Shown: positions 1-7,831, counted from the first letter of the stretch. The stretch: 28,711 nt of DNA from CAZZNQ01 sp964655775 (GCA_964655775.1 CAZZNQ010000052.1:1-28711); one strand, 5' to 3'. A program made the numbers and translations. The notes: a model not told the origin generated them from the sequence alone.

Positions 1-300
1 TCCTCGGAATGGCTCGGGGTTTCTGTGGAGACTCTCAGCGAGGACGAGGCCGAGGATATGGGCCAGCCGGACATGCGCGGCGTGCTGGTGACCGAAGTGG
101 AAGACGACGGACCGGTCGCGGCGGCGGGCATTCAGCCCGGCGACGTGATAGTGAGCGTCAACCGCCAGAGAGTCACCGACGCCGATGACTTCGCCAGGGC
201 CGCCCGCGAGGCAGCGGACAAGGACCGAATCCTCGTTCGCGTATATTTCAGCCGCACAGGACAGGCGGCACATCTCCTGTTGCGCAGGCGCAATCGTTGA
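1..300 (+). CDS. HtrA/DegP-like serine protease, C-terminal PDZ domain (5' partial)
   Basis: The reading frame is open from the first base, so the gene begins outside the window. The visible 99 residues begin with SSEWLGVSVETL, the usual lead-in to a PDZ domain of HtrA/DegQ proteases. The carboxylate-loop region GVLVTEVEDDGPVAAAGIQ and the motif PGDVIVSVN follow. HtrA PDZ domains bind C-termini of misfolded envelope proteins and control the upstream trypsin-like domain, which is not in view, so the protease assignment rests on the PDZ type alone. The protein ends in a basic tail (LLLRRRNR). A strong hairpin follows about 55 bases after the stop, so this is the last gene of its transcript. Another PDZ-containing envelope protease is possible. 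Confidence 0.8.
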   Translation, partial: SSEWLGVSVETLSEDEAEDMGQPDMRGVLVTEVEDDGPVAAAGIQPGDVIVSVNRQRVTDADDFARAAREAADKDRILVRVYFSRTGQAAHLLLRRRNR

Positions 301-354
301 CAGCGACGTAAGGGGTTAGGTCATCCTCCCACTGAAAAGATCTACCCCTCACAC

Positions 355-390
355 AGGGCCGGGCGCTACGCGTCCGGCCCTTCTCCTTTC
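355..390 (+). terminator. Intrinsic terminator after the HtrA-like gene
   Basis: AGGGCCGGGCGC (355-366) pairs with GCGTCCGGCCCT (370-381) around a TAC loop, giving a 12-bp stem with one G-T pair. A pyrimidine-rich tail (TCTCCTTTC) follows. The T-tract is imperfect but the stem is very stable. It may also stop transcription arriving on the minus strand from the small membrane-protein gene that ends at 389. Confidence 0.75.
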
Positions 391-538
391 AGGGACCGTC
401 GTCCGAGTCGCGCGGCAGCCGCCAGACCAGGTAAAGGCAGGTGCCGACGATCAGCAGCAGGAAAATGGCCATTCCGACGACGGCGACAGTGTCGGTGATG
501 GTGGGCAGGTCTTCGGCGTGGGCGGGGTGTATGCGCAT
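389..538 (-). CDS. Small single-pass membrane protein (49 aa), coupled to the sulfatase-like gene
   Basis: This short frame starts with ATG (538-536) and stops with TGA (391-389). It encodes 49 residues starting MRIHPAHAEDLPTITDTVA. A strongly hydrophobic helix follows at about residues 18-39 (VAVVGMAIFLLLIVGTCLYL), then a charged tail ending RLPRDSDDGP. The start lies only 6 bases past the stop of the upstream minus-strand sulfatase-family gene, so translation is probably coupled and the two may work together at the membrane. Codon use is GC-rich like the neighbours. I do not recognise the family; the single helix with an acidic/basic tail fits a small membrane anchor or regulatory peptide. 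Confidence 0.6.
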   Translation of the reverse strand: MRIHPAHAEDLPTITDTVAVVGMAIFLLLIVGTCLYLVWRLPRDSDDGP

Positions 539-544
539 GGCGGA

Positions 545-1951
545 TCAGGAGGGTCTCGCGGCGAGCGCGCTGCAGCCCGGCGCGTCCTTGCTCTCCCGGG
601 CCAGGTCCAGGATGTAATCGGGGAACTCGCCGCCGGCGTCGTCGACCGCCGTATGGAACATGTCGCGCACCACCTGGGGATGCTCGTCGGCGACGTTGTG
701 GTCGAACGGCGAGGGCGCGTGCAAGTCGTAGAGGAACGGACCGGTCCCGTCCGCCTTGCAGTTGAAGTAGTAGTCCGCGTTGACGACCGTGATGCCGGTG
801 CCCCAGGCGACGGTCGCGTGGTCGCGCACGGGCTGCCCGGCCAGGGCGTCGTCGGCAAAGGGCCGTCCATCCAGCACCTCATCCAGCTTCACATCGGCGC
901 GAGCCATGAGTTCTGCAGGGATATCTTGGTGCTGGACAAAGGCGTCGCTCCGACGACCGGCACCGGTGCCGTCCGGGAAGCGCACCATCAGCGGGATGTC
1001 GATCACCGACGGATGAGACGGATAGCCCCGCTTGCCCAGGAAACGCCGGTCGTCTATGGAATGGCCGTGGTCCGATGTGACCATCAGCAGCGTGTTCTCC
1101 AGTAGCCCCATCCGGTCCATGGCCTCGTACAGGTAGCCGAACCACCGGTCGCACATGGTGACCAGCCCGCTGTAGTTGGCCTGCGTGCGCCGCACAAGCT
1201 GGGCGTCCAGATCGGGGAGATCCGCATAGGCGCTCAGCACCTGCTCGCGCCCACCGGCATCGTCATACATGCGGCGATAGTACTCGGGCACGAACCAGGG
1301 CTCGTGCGGGTCGAAGCTCTCCACCGTCAGGAAGAACCGATCCGCGTCCAGATTCTGCTCCAGCCAGCGGGCCGCCTCGGTGAACACACGGGCGCAGAAG
1401 TAGTCTTCCTCGACGGTCCGGTCGTGCATGTTGCGCAGGCAGGTGCGCAGGAAACTCACTCGGCGCGGCGTCTGAAGCTCCTTCGGGAGCCAGTAGTCAA
1501 CCTGCTCCTGGCTGATCTCCGGCCCGCTGCGGTACGGATCGATCTCCTGCCCGCGCAGGAACATCCACTGGTCGAAACCGCGCCAGAAGTTCTTGGAGGG
1601 TTTGAACATGTGATAGACATCGGAGATCAGGCCCGTGCGGAACCCTTTCCCCCGGAACGCTTCGGCCATCGTCGTCTGCTCCTCGGGGATCGGCCCCCAG
1701 CCCGGGGCACCGACGAAGTCGCCCTTCAGGTGGAAGTTCGCGTTGAAGAACGGGTAGACGGCGCGCCCCGTGTAGATGGCCCGCCGCGCGGGCAGCGTGG
1801 GCAGCGACTCCGGGTAAGCACGATCCATCACCAGCGACTCCCCCGCCAGCGCGTCCAGATGCGGCGTCTTCACCTCTCCCCAGGGCGGGGAACCGTAGGC
1901 GCCCACGCAGTCCTTCCTCAACGAATCCAGAATCACCAGCACTACGTTCAT
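545..1951 (-). CDS. Sulfatase / alkaline-phosphatase superfamily hydrolase with Thr at the nucleophile position
   Basis: The 468-residue protein has the sulfatase fold signatures: N-terminal metal Asp in VLVILDSLRKD (D9), FDPHEPW at 213-219 and the metal-site motif SDHGHS at about 293-298. It has no signal peptide, so it is probably cytoplasmic. True sulfatases use a Cys or Ser matured to formylglycine in C/S-x-P-x-R. Here the aligned stretch is T-L-P-A-R (52-56), with Thr in place of the Cys. Related phosphodiesterases and phosphotransferases of this superfamily use a Thr nucleophile, so a phospho-ester substrate is as likely as a sulfate ester. The start has a GGAG upstream. The gene is divergent from the CstA gene and followed directly by a 49-residue membrane protein. 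Confidence 0.85.
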   Translation of the reverse strand: MNVVLVILDSLRKDCVGAYGSPPWGEVKTPHLDALAGESLVMDRAYPESLPTLPARRAIYTGRAVYPFFNANFHLKGDFVGAPGWGPIPEEQTTMAEAFRGKGFRTGLISDVYHMFKPSKNFWRGFDQWMFLRGQEIDPYRSGPEISQEQVDYWLPKELQTPRRVSFLRTCLRNMHDRTVEEDYFCARVFTEAARWLEQNLDADRFFLTVESFDPHEPWFVPEYYRRMYDDAGGREQVLSAYADLPDLDAQLVRRTQANYSGLVTMCDRWFGYLYEAMDRMGLLENTLLMVTSDHGHSIDDRRFLGKRGYPSHPSVIDIPLMVRFPDGTGAGRRSDAFVQHQDIPAELMARADVKLDEVLDGRPFADDALAGQPVRDHATVAWGTGITVVNADYYFNCKADGTGPFLYDLHAPSPFDHNVADEHPQVVRDMFHTAVDDAGGEFPDYILDLARESKDAPGCSALAARPS

Positions 1952-1996
1952 GGCCAGTCTCCACAGCGGTCGAATTGTCTCCGTCTACGAGCGGCC

Positions 1997-2025
1997 ATTA
2001 TATTCGCCCCCTTCCGGTCCGACAA
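1997..2025 (-). promoter_or_regulatory. Sigma-70-like promoter for the sulfatase-family gene
   Basis: On the minus strand, TTGTCG (2025-2020) and a perfect TATAAT (2002-1997) are separated by 17 bases. The predicted transcript would start about 40 bases before the ATG at 1951. It lies in the divergent region shared with the CstA gene. Confidence 0.6.
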
Positions 2026-2065
2026 GCCGACCGGCTCCGCGGTCGCTCGATCACGCCATACGTCC

Positions 2066-2094
2066 TTGACCGCGGCGGGCTTGCGTCGTATAAC
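2066..2094 (+). promoter_or_regulatory. Sigma-70-like promoter for the CstA-family gene
   Basis: TTGACC (2066-2071) and TATAAC (2089-2094) are separated by 17 bases, with the ATG of the CstA gene about 47 bases downstream of the -10 box. Both hexamers differ from consensus at one position. Confidence 0.65.
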
Positions 2095-2140
2095 GTCTGT
2101 GTGACATCCAACGGATGCAGCCTGTTGAAAGGCCCCCACC

Positions 2141-3889
2141 ATGAACGCGCTGCTGCTGGCCGTCGTGCCCCTTGTCGGCTATCTGATCGCCTACCGCCTC
2201 TACGGCAGGTTCCTGGCCAACCGGATATTTAAGCTGGACGACGCCCGCCCCGTGCCATCGCGTGAACTCGCCGACGGCGTGGATTACGTACCTACGCGCA
2301 AGTGCATCATCTTCGGGCACCATTACACCTCCATAGCGGGCACGGGCCCCATCGTCGGCCCGGCAATAGGCATCATCTGGGGTTGGGTCCCGGCGCTGAT
2401 CTGGGTGTTCGTGGGCTCTATCGCCATGGGAGCGGTCCACGATTTCGGTTCGCTCGTGGTCAGCCTTCGCAACGAGGGGAAGTCGCTGTCGGAAATCGCG
2501 GGCAAGTACATCAACGGGCGCGTTCGGACGATCTTCTTCCTCATCGTGTTCCTGGTGCTCTGGATCGTGATCGCCATCTTCGGAATGGTCATCGCCATCC
2601 TGTTCTCGCTCTATCCGCAGAGCGTGTTCCCGATATGGATGGAGGTGCCGATCGCCCTGGGGCTTGGCTATGCCATATACCGCAGGAGCGCGAACGTGAC
2701 GCTGGCCACCGTTGTCGCCGTGGGGGCGATGTACGTCACGGTCACGCTCGGTCATTTCCTGCCGCTTGAGATGCCGGCGCTGGGCGGCCTGCCGCCGCAG
2801 GGCGTCTGGGTCATCGTGCTGCTGGTCTACGTCTTCGTCGCATCCACGCTTCCGGTCACAACCCTCCTGCAGCCGCGCGATTACATCAACGCCTGGCAGC
2901 TCTTCATTGCCATGGCCCTGCTTATCGCGGGCGTTTTCGCGTCGGCGGGCACCGGCGACCTGCAGATAGTGGCCCCGGCCGTGAACCTGAACCCGTCCGG
3001 AGCGCCGCCGCTCTGGCCGTTCCTGTTCGTTACCGTCGCGTGCGGCGCCATCTCCGGGTTCCACAGTTTGGTGGCCAGCGGCACCACGCCCAAGCAGGTC
3101 TCCACCGAGGGCGATGCCCTTTTCGTCGGTTACGGTTCCATGCTGATGGAAGGTGCCCTCGCCGTCCTGGTGATCGTCGCGGTCGCGGCCGGCATCGGGA
3201 TGGCCTACACGGAAGCGGGTACCGGAGCACTGCTCACCGGGCGCGAGGCATGGCTGGCGCATTACGGATCCTGGGGAGCGGCAAGCGGTCTCACGGCCAA
3301 GCTGGCGGCGTTCGTCACGGGTTCGGCCAACATGATGTCCAGCTTCGGGGTGCCGACGTGGCTGGGCAAGGTGATTATGGGCGTGTTCGTGGCGTCTTTT
3401 GCGGGGACCACGCTGGACACCGCCACCCGCATCCAACGCTACGTACTGGGTGAACTGGGCGGCGACTTCCGCATCAAGCCCCTGACCAACCGCTACGTGG
3501 CGACCGCCGTGGCCGTGGCAACCGCTGCAGCGCTCGCGTTCATGACCGGCGCCAACGGCCGGGGCGCCCTCACGCTGTGGCCTCTTTTCGGCGCCGTAAA
3601 CCAGTTGCTGGCAGCGCTGGCCCTGCTCCTGGTGACCGTCTACCTGAAGGGCCGGATGCGTTGGGGCTGGCTGGTGACGGCCGTGCCGCTGGTGTTCATG
3701 CTGGTGATGACGAACTACGCCATGTTCCTGAACCAGGAATCGTTCCTGCAGGACTCGAAGTGGCATCTGGTCGCCATAAACGGCGCCGTGCAGGTCCTGG
3801 CGGTCTGGATGACCATCGAAGCGATCGTCGCCTTCTTCACCACCCATCCCGCTCCGGAACCAGAGCCGGCGGGGACCGTCGCGGTGTAG
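2141..3889 (+). CDS. cstA: CstA-family carbon starvation / pyruvate-peptide transporter
   Basis: The 582-residue protein is almost entirely hydrophobic helices and carries the CstA signature FGHHYTSIAGTGPIVGPAIG (about residues 59-78), followed by GSIAMGAVHDF. CstA and BtsT proteins are inner-membrane transporters, linked in enterobacteria to uptake of peptides (CstA) and pyruvate (BtsT). E. coli CstA is about 700 residues, so this is a shorter version, as in many other phyla. The ATG at 2141 puts a normal first membrane segment (LLLAVVPLVGYLIAYRLYG) at the N-terminus; the ribosome site (AAAGG) is weak. It stands alone behind its own promoter. Exact substrate cannot be read from the sequence, and the cstA symbol is by family only. 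Confidence 0.88.
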   Translation: MNALLLAVVPLVGYLIAYRLYGRFLANRIFKLDDARPVPSRELADGVDYVPTRKCIIFGHHYTSIAGTGPIVGPAIGIIWGWVPALIWVFVGSIAMGAVHDFGSLVVSLRNEGKSLSEIAGKYINGRVRTIFFLIVFLVLWIVIAIFGMVIAILFSLYPQSVFPIWMEVPIALGLGYAIYRRSANVTLATVVAVGAMYVTVTLGHFLPLEMPALGGLPPQGVWVIVLLVYVFVASTLPVTTLLQPRDYINAWQLFIAMALLIAGVFASAGTGDLQIVAPAVNLNPSGAPPLWPFLFVTVACGAISGFHSLVASGTTPKQVSTEGDALFVGYGSMLMEGALAVLVIVAVAAGIGMAYTEAGTGALLTGREAWLAHYGSWGAASGLTAKLAAFVTGSANMMSSFGVPTWLGKVIMGVFVASFAGTTLDTATRIQRYVLGELGGDFRIKPLTNRYVATAVAVATAAALAFMTGANGRGALTLWPLFGAVNQLLAALALLLVTVYLKGRMRWGWLVTAVPLVFMLVMTNYAMFLNQESFLQDSKWHLVAINGAVQVLAVWMTIEAIVAFFTTHPAPEPEPAGTVAV

Positions 3890-3905
3890 CGGCGGGCTGC
3901 GGCGC

Positions 3906-3933
3906 TTGAATTCGGCGCGATCTGGTGTAGAAT
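3906..3933 (+). promoter_or_regulatory. Promoter of the rpmE-prfA unit
   Basis: TTGAAT (3906-3911) and TAGAAT (3928-3933) are separated by 16 bases, with a TG directly before the -10 hexamer. The box lies 50 bases before the rpmE ATG. No terminator was found between the CstA stop (3889) and this promoter, so some read-through is possible. Confidence 0.6.
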
Positions 3934-3983
3934 AAAAGTACTGAGATTGCTGTCGTCCGAACGTTCCTACCCGGGAATCCACC

Positions 3984-4226
3984 ATGAAAACGGAAGTCCA
4001 TCCTGATTACGTGAAGTGCGAGGTCGTCTGCGGCTGCGGCGAAACATTCGTCACGCGCGCCACGGAACCGACCATCCGCGTCGAAGTCTGCTCCAAGTGC
4101 CATCCCTTCTACACCGGCAAGCAGAAGCTGGTGGACAGCGCCGGTCGCGTCGAAAAGTTCCAGAAGCGCTGGGGCAAGCACATCGAGGAGCGCAAGGCCG
4201 AACTCAGCAAGGATTCCGGCCAGTAG
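3984..4226 (+). CDS. rpmE: 50S ribosomal protein L31 (zinc-binding type)
   Basis: The 80-residue protein starts MKTEVHPDYVKCEVVCGCGE and is a clear bacterial L31, a component of the large subunit at the inter-subunit bridge. The four zinc ligands are present as C16-x-C18 and C36-x2-C39 (CSKC), followed by HPFYTGKQ. This makes it the C+ (zinc) form rather than the zinc-independent paralogue used under zinc shortage. Its length is slightly above the usual 66-75 residues because of a charged C-terminal tail. It sits 104 bases upstream of prfA, a frequent rpmE-prfA pairing in bacteria, with a hairpin between them. Confidence 0.97.
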   Translation: MKTEVHPDYVKCEVVCGCGETFVTRATEPTIRVEVCSKCHPFYTGKQKLVDSAGRVEKFQKRWGKHIEERKAELSKDSGQ

Positions 4227-4237
4227 ATCGAGCCTTC

Positions 4238-4271
4238 AGTGGGTCCCGTCCGTTGTGCCGGGGCCCACTTT
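4238..4271 (+). terminator. Hairpin between rpmE and prfA (attenuator or leaky terminator)
   Basis: AGTGGGTCCC (4238-4247) pairs with GGGGCCCACT (4260-4269) across a 12-base loop, a 10-bp stem with one T-G pair, followed by a short T-rich tail (TTGCTTGT). It lies 11 bases after the rpmE stop. No second promoter is obvious before prfA, so the hairpin probably lowers rather than ends transcription into prfA, letting L31 be made in excess over RF1. Confidence 0.5.
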
Positions 4272-4330
4272 GCTTGTACGCGCGCCGGCCGCAGATCGCC
4301 CGTTCCATCCCGCTGGAGACGCCCCACCGC

Positions 4331-5449
4331 ATGGAGATCGGTGACGAACTCAAAGAGAAGCTCGTAAGCAAATTGGCGCAGGTGGCCGAACGCCATGCCG
4401 AACTCGGCGCCATGCTGGCGGATCCCGACGTAGTGAACGATCACCAGCGCCTCGCCGCGGTGGCACGCGAACACGGCAGGCTGGCCGCACTGTCCGAGAA
4501 GTACGACCAGGTGAGGGACGCCCGTCGGCGGTATGCGGACGCCGAGAGCATGCTGCGCGAGGAGGCCGACGACGAGGAGATGGCGGAGCTTGCTCGCGAC
4601 GAGCTGGAGGAGGCGGAGGAACTCGAGCAGCGGCTCCTGGAAGAGGCGGCCGACCTGCTGGCCGCCGCCGACGAGGAACGCGAACGCAACGTGCTGGTGG
4701 AGATCCGCGCCGGAACCGGCGGCGAGGAGGCCGCCCTCTTCGCGCGCGACCTGCTGGGCATGTACCAGCGCTACGCCGAGCGACAGGGCTGGAAGACGGA
4801 GCTGATGGACAGCAGCTCCACCGACCTGGGCGGCCTTCGGGAAGTCACCCTGTCCGTCGCCGGCCGGGGCGTGTGGAAAAAGCTGCGCCACGAGAGCGGC
4901 GGGCACCGGGTTCAACGTGTCCCGCAGACCGAGTCGCAGGGCCGAATCCATACCAGCCTGGCCACCGTCGCCGTCCTGCCCCAGGTCGAGGAAGTGGAGG
5001 TCGACATCGACCCGAACGACCTGGACATCTCCTACATGCGCTCCAGCGGACCGGGCGGGCAGCACGTCAACAAGACCAGCTCTTGCGTGCGCATCGTCCA
5101 CAAGCCGACGGGCATCACCGTCCGCTGTCAGGACGAGAAATCTCAGCAGGTCAACCGCAAGAAGGCCATGAAGATCCTGCTGGCCAGGCTCTACGAGAAG
5201 CAGGAGCAGGAGCAGCACGAGAAGCGGGACGCAATGCGCAAGTCGCAGGTGGGAACGGGGGACCGCAACGAGCGAATCCGCACCTACAACTTCCCGCAGG
5301 ACCGAATAACCGACCACCGCGCCGGGATCGACGTCTTCGGTATCGAGTCGTTCCTCATGGGCGACTGCGACCGACTGCTGGAGCCCCTTGCCGATTACTT
5401 CCGCAAGCAGAAGATCCGGCAGTTGATAGAGGAGCCCCTCACCGGATAA
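4331..5449 (+). CDS. prfA: Peptide chain release factor 1
   Basis: The 372-residue protein is RF1, which recognises UAA and UAG stop codons and releases the finished peptide. The tripeptide stop-reading motif is P198-Q-T200, in the context VQRVPQTESQGRIHTS; RF2 would have SPF there. The catalytic G242-G-Q244 lies in SSGPGGQHVNKTSS. The N-terminal third is a charged helical domain rich in Glu, and the total is close to the usual 355-365. The ATG at 4331 is preferred. The frame is open further upstream, but that part overlaps rpmE and has no RF1 similarity. The last 11 bases overlap the end of sppA on the other strand. Confidence 0.97.
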   Translation: MEIGDELKEKLVSKLAQVAERHAELGAMLADPDVVNDHQRLAAVAREHGRLAALSEKYDQVRDARRRYADAESMLREEADDEEMAELARDELEEAEELEQRLLEEAADLLAAADEERERNVLVEIRAGTGGEEAALFARDLLGMYQRYAERQGWKTELMDSSSTDLGGLREVTLSVAGRGVWKKLRHESGGHRVQRVPQTESQGRIHTSLATVAVLPQVEEVEVDIDPNDLDISYMRSSGPGGQHVNKTSSCVRIVHKPTGITVRCQDEKSQQVNRKKAMKILLARLYEKQEQEQHEKRDAMRKSQVGTGDRNERIRTYNFPQDRITDHRAGIDVFGIESFLMGDCDRLLEPLADYFRKQKIRQLIEEPLTG

Positions 5450-7214
5450 CAACCGCAGCCGGCAGCAGGCACGCCACCGGCTCGGTTCCCAGGGCCGCCA
5501 GCGCCGTGAGGTAGACGCGCATGTGCCTGAGCGCCGGCAAGGAAAGCGCCCTCGGCCACTGCGACTGGAGCATCGCTTCGCCCTCCGGGCCGTACATCAG
5601 CGCTTCAACGATGTTCTTCGAACGCGGCAGGCGGATGATGCGCACCTCCTGGTCGGCGGGAATGCCCGCCGCCTCCCGAGCCGCCGCCACTGCATCCGCG
5701 AGACCGCCCAGATCGTCGACCAGTCCCTTATCCCTGGCCTGAGCCCCGGTCCACACCCTCCCCTGGGCGGCCGCCTCCAGATCGCGCTCAGAGAGGCCGG
5801 TGCGCGTCGTGGACACACGCTTGAGGAAGATGGCATACGTGTCGTCGATCAACTCCTGAAGCTGCCTGCGCTCCTCCACTGAATAGGGCTCCAGAGACGA
5901 CATGAAGCCGCTACCGCGACCGCGGGTGACGACGGCGACGTTGATGCCGATCTTGTCCAGCAGTTCTCCCAGCACCAGCTTGCCGCCCACCACGCCGATG
6001 GAGCCGGTAAGCGTGCCCGGCTCCGCGAATATCCGGGGCGCCGCAACGCCCAGGTAGTAGCCGCCCGACGCCGCCGTGTCCGAGAAAGAAGCCACCAACG
6101 GTTTCTGCTCGGCCGCGAGTCTCAGCTCGCGCCAGATGGTGTCGCATGCCAGCGCGCTGCCGCCGGGGCTGTCCACGCGCAGGACGATGGCCTTCACGTT
6201 GGAGTCGTCCACGGCGCTGCGGATCGCCTTGAGGAAAGCCTCGACGGTAACGGTATGCTCCTCAAGGCCCAACCCCTGCCCGGCCGACATGATTGGCCCG
6301 ACGGCGTAGAGAACGGCTATCGCCGCTCCGCCACCAATCTCCCGGCGGTCGGGACCGCCGCCCATAAGTAGATTGAACAGGTTCATCTGGGCGGCCTTTG
6401 CAGCCGCAGCTGCATCTCCGGTCCCGTAGTTCTTCTTGAGCACAAGTTCGCCGGCCGACGCCTCCTCCAGCTCGGCGATCAGTTCGTCGTAGAACAGAAC
6501 GTCGTCGACAAGCCCCATCTCCAACGCTCTGTGGGCCGTATACGGCGCGCGCCGAATAAGCACCTCCGCCTGGCTTATGGGCACTTCACGGGACTCCGCG
6601 ATGGTGCGCAGCAACTGGCCATACATGCTGTCGACCAGGGACTGCAGCGACTCCCGGAACGCGTCCGTAGGTCCCGATCGCGTCAGGGGTTCGGCAGCGC
6701 CCTTATACTTGCCTGCCTGCGCCAGGTCCGCCTCGACGCCGATCGCGTCCAGAAGCTCCTTCAGGAACATCGCCTCCGCGCGCATGCCCGTCAGCATCAG
6801 GTGCCCGGCAGGCGTCATCACCATGCGCCGCGCCCCGCTTCCCAGGCAGTAGCTCCGGTTGTCCGCCCCCTCGATGAAGCACACAGTGTCCTTGCCCGCA
6901 TCGCCGCACGCGGCAATCGCGTCCCGTATCTCCTGCACCTTGGCCCATCCGGCCTGAAGGTCGCCGACCCGCACAATGACGCCGTCAATGGACGGGTCCT
7001 CGACGGCCTGGTGCAACCGGTCCAGAAGCTGGTGCAGCACCTCCTCCGGTTCCAGGATGTACACCGGGGGCGCCACCTCGTCGATGTATCCGCGTATCTT
7101 GAAAACAGCGTACGTTTTCCGGCTCCCCGCGCCTGCGCTGGCCCCGAACGCGCTCCCCGCGACCAGCCCCACCAGAATCACAGCAACAAGCAGCGCCCTC
7201 ATCAGCCTGGCCAT
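5439..7214 (-). CDS. sppA: Signal peptide peptidase SppA, long (67K) type
   Basis: The 591-residue protein has two tandem ClpP-like/S49 domains, as in E. coli SppA (618 aa), which degrades signal peptides left in the membrane. The N-terminus is a hydrophobic anchor or signal (LLVAVILVGLVAGSAFGASA, residues 8-27). The catalytic Lys is expected in the first half, at K171 of QAGKYKGAAEPLTR. The nucleophile Ser is in the second half, at S383 of SDTAASGGYYLG. A DSPGGS motif is at about 348-353. The start has a good ribosome site (GAGGGGAG). It is transcribed alone, convergent with prfA, and the two coding ends overlap by 11 bp so no shared terminator fits between them. Confidence 0.93.
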   Translation of the reverse strand: MARLMRALLVAVILVGLVAGSAFGASAGAGSRKTYAVFKIRGYIDEVAPPVYILEPEEVLHQLLDRLHQAVEDPSIDGVIVRVGDLQAGWAKVQEIRDAIAACGDAGKDTVCFIEGADNRSYCLGSGARRMVMTPAGHLMLTGMRAEAMFLKELLDAIGVEADLAQAGKYKGAAEPLTRSGPTDAFRESLQSLVDSMYGQLLRTIAESREVPISQAEVLIRRAPYTAHRALEMGLVDDVLFYDELIAELEEASAGELVLKKNYGTGDAAAAAKAAQMNLFNLLMGGGPDRREIGGGAAIAVLYAVGPIMSAGQGLGLEEHTVTVEAFLKAIRSAVDDSNVKAIVLRVDSPGGSALACDTIWRELRLAAEQKPLVASFSDTAASGGYYLGVAAPRIFAEPGTLTGSIGVVGGKLVLGELLDKIGINVAVVTRGRGSGFMSSLEPYSVEERRQLQELIDDTYAIFLKRVSTTRTGLSERDLEAAAQGRVWTGAQARDKGLVDDLGGLADAVAAAREAAGIPADQEVRIIRLPRSKNIVEALMYGPEGEAMLQSQWPRALSLPALRHMRVYLTALAALGTEPVACLLPAAVVIR

Positions 7215-7257
7215 CGACTCCCCTCTCAGTTACTGGCCTCACACACTCCAGGATGCC

Positions 7258-7287
7258 ATCATAGGCGCGACACGCGAGTAGCGTCAA
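7258..7287 (-). promoter_or_regulatory. Strong sigma-70 promoter for sppA
   Basis: On the minus strand, TTGACG (7287-7282) and TATGAT (7263-7258) are separated by 18 bases, with the sppA ATG about 43 bases downstream. The remaining sequence back to the terminator at 7415 shows nothing I can name. Confidence 0.7.
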
Positions 7288-7414
7288 GCCACGCCTGCCA
7301 ACTGCTACCAGCACCCCGCGGCCGTATTACTTACACACGCGAATAAGCCCCAGTAACGGCTCAGCCTGTTTCCACCGCGGCACGTGCCCCCGTCATCCCG
7401 CCTAAACGCCGGCG

Positions 7415-7448
7415 AAAAAAGAGCCGCCCCCGCGGGTGCGAGGGCGGC
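7415..7448 (-). terminator. Intrinsic terminator of the pilus/secretin operon
   Basis: On the minus strand, GCCGCCC (7448-7442) and GGGCGGC (7429-7423) form a 7-bp GC stem, directly followed by TCTTTTTT (7422-7415). It begins 26 bases after the stop of the last operon gene. This is the clearest intrinsic terminator in the window and marks the end of the unit that starts near 18650. Confidence 0.88.
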
Positions 7449-7474
7449 CAAGACGCTAAGCTAACCAGGAAGCC

Positions 7475-7813
7475 TCACCGGGTCGCGCCGACGCGTCGCT
7501 GAACGTCGCCGACGCTGGGGCCCTGTATGTTGAACTCGGTCAAGAGCTTGTCGAACCGGTAAGTGCGAGCGCTTGTCAGTTCGATCTCATTGTCGCGGTA
7601 GGAGTATTCGTAGACCAGAATGGTCTGGTCCGGCTCGTCCATCAGAATGATGGGAGCATAGCCATTCAACTCCTCGCCCACCAGGCAGACGATACTGCCG
7701 CTGCGTCCGCCCATCATCTGAGCCTGCGCGCTGGGCAGGACGCCCGCCCCGGCAAGCAGAATGCCTACCATTACAGAGAGCAGCACTATCGCAACGGTTC
7801 TCCAGTCTTTCAT
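7475..7813 (-). CDS. Small exported protein at the end of the pilus-like operon (112 aa)
   Basis: The protein starts MKDWRTVAIVLLSVMVGILL and has one N-terminal hydrophobic segment ending at PSAQAQ, which reads as a cleavable Sec signal (after about residue 32) or an anchor. The mature part of about 80 residues has alternating hydrophobic/charged stretches (PDQTILVYEYSYRDNEIEL), likely beta-strands, and ends FDKLLTEFNIQGPSVGDVQRR. It lies 18 bases after the secretin-gene stop and before the operon terminator, so it probably acts with the secretin in the periplasm. I do not recognise the family. By position it could be the counterpart of the small last member of the Amuc pilus locus, but that is only a guess. 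Confidence 0.7.
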   Translation of the reverse strand: MKDWRTVAIVLLSVMVGILLAGAGVLPSAQAQMMGGRSGSIVCLVGEELNGYAPIILMDEPDQTILVYEYSYRDNEIELTSARTYRFDKLLTEFNIQGPSVGDVQRRVGATR

Positions 7814-7831
7814 GCTCTCTCCTCTTTCCCT

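Noticed and set aside
2051..3985. 644-codon minus-strand open frame
   Set aside because: It lies antisense to the CstA gene and reads as a His/Arg/Asp-rich low-complexity translation with no domain; it is a GC-rich codon shadow.
4016..4330. Upstream in-frame extension of prfA
   Set aside because: It overlaps rpmE in another frame and has no RF1 similarity; ATG at 4331 gives the normal protein.
4109..5452. 447-codon minus-strand open frame
   Set aside because: Antisense to rpmE and prfA; Leu/His/Val-rich with no motif.
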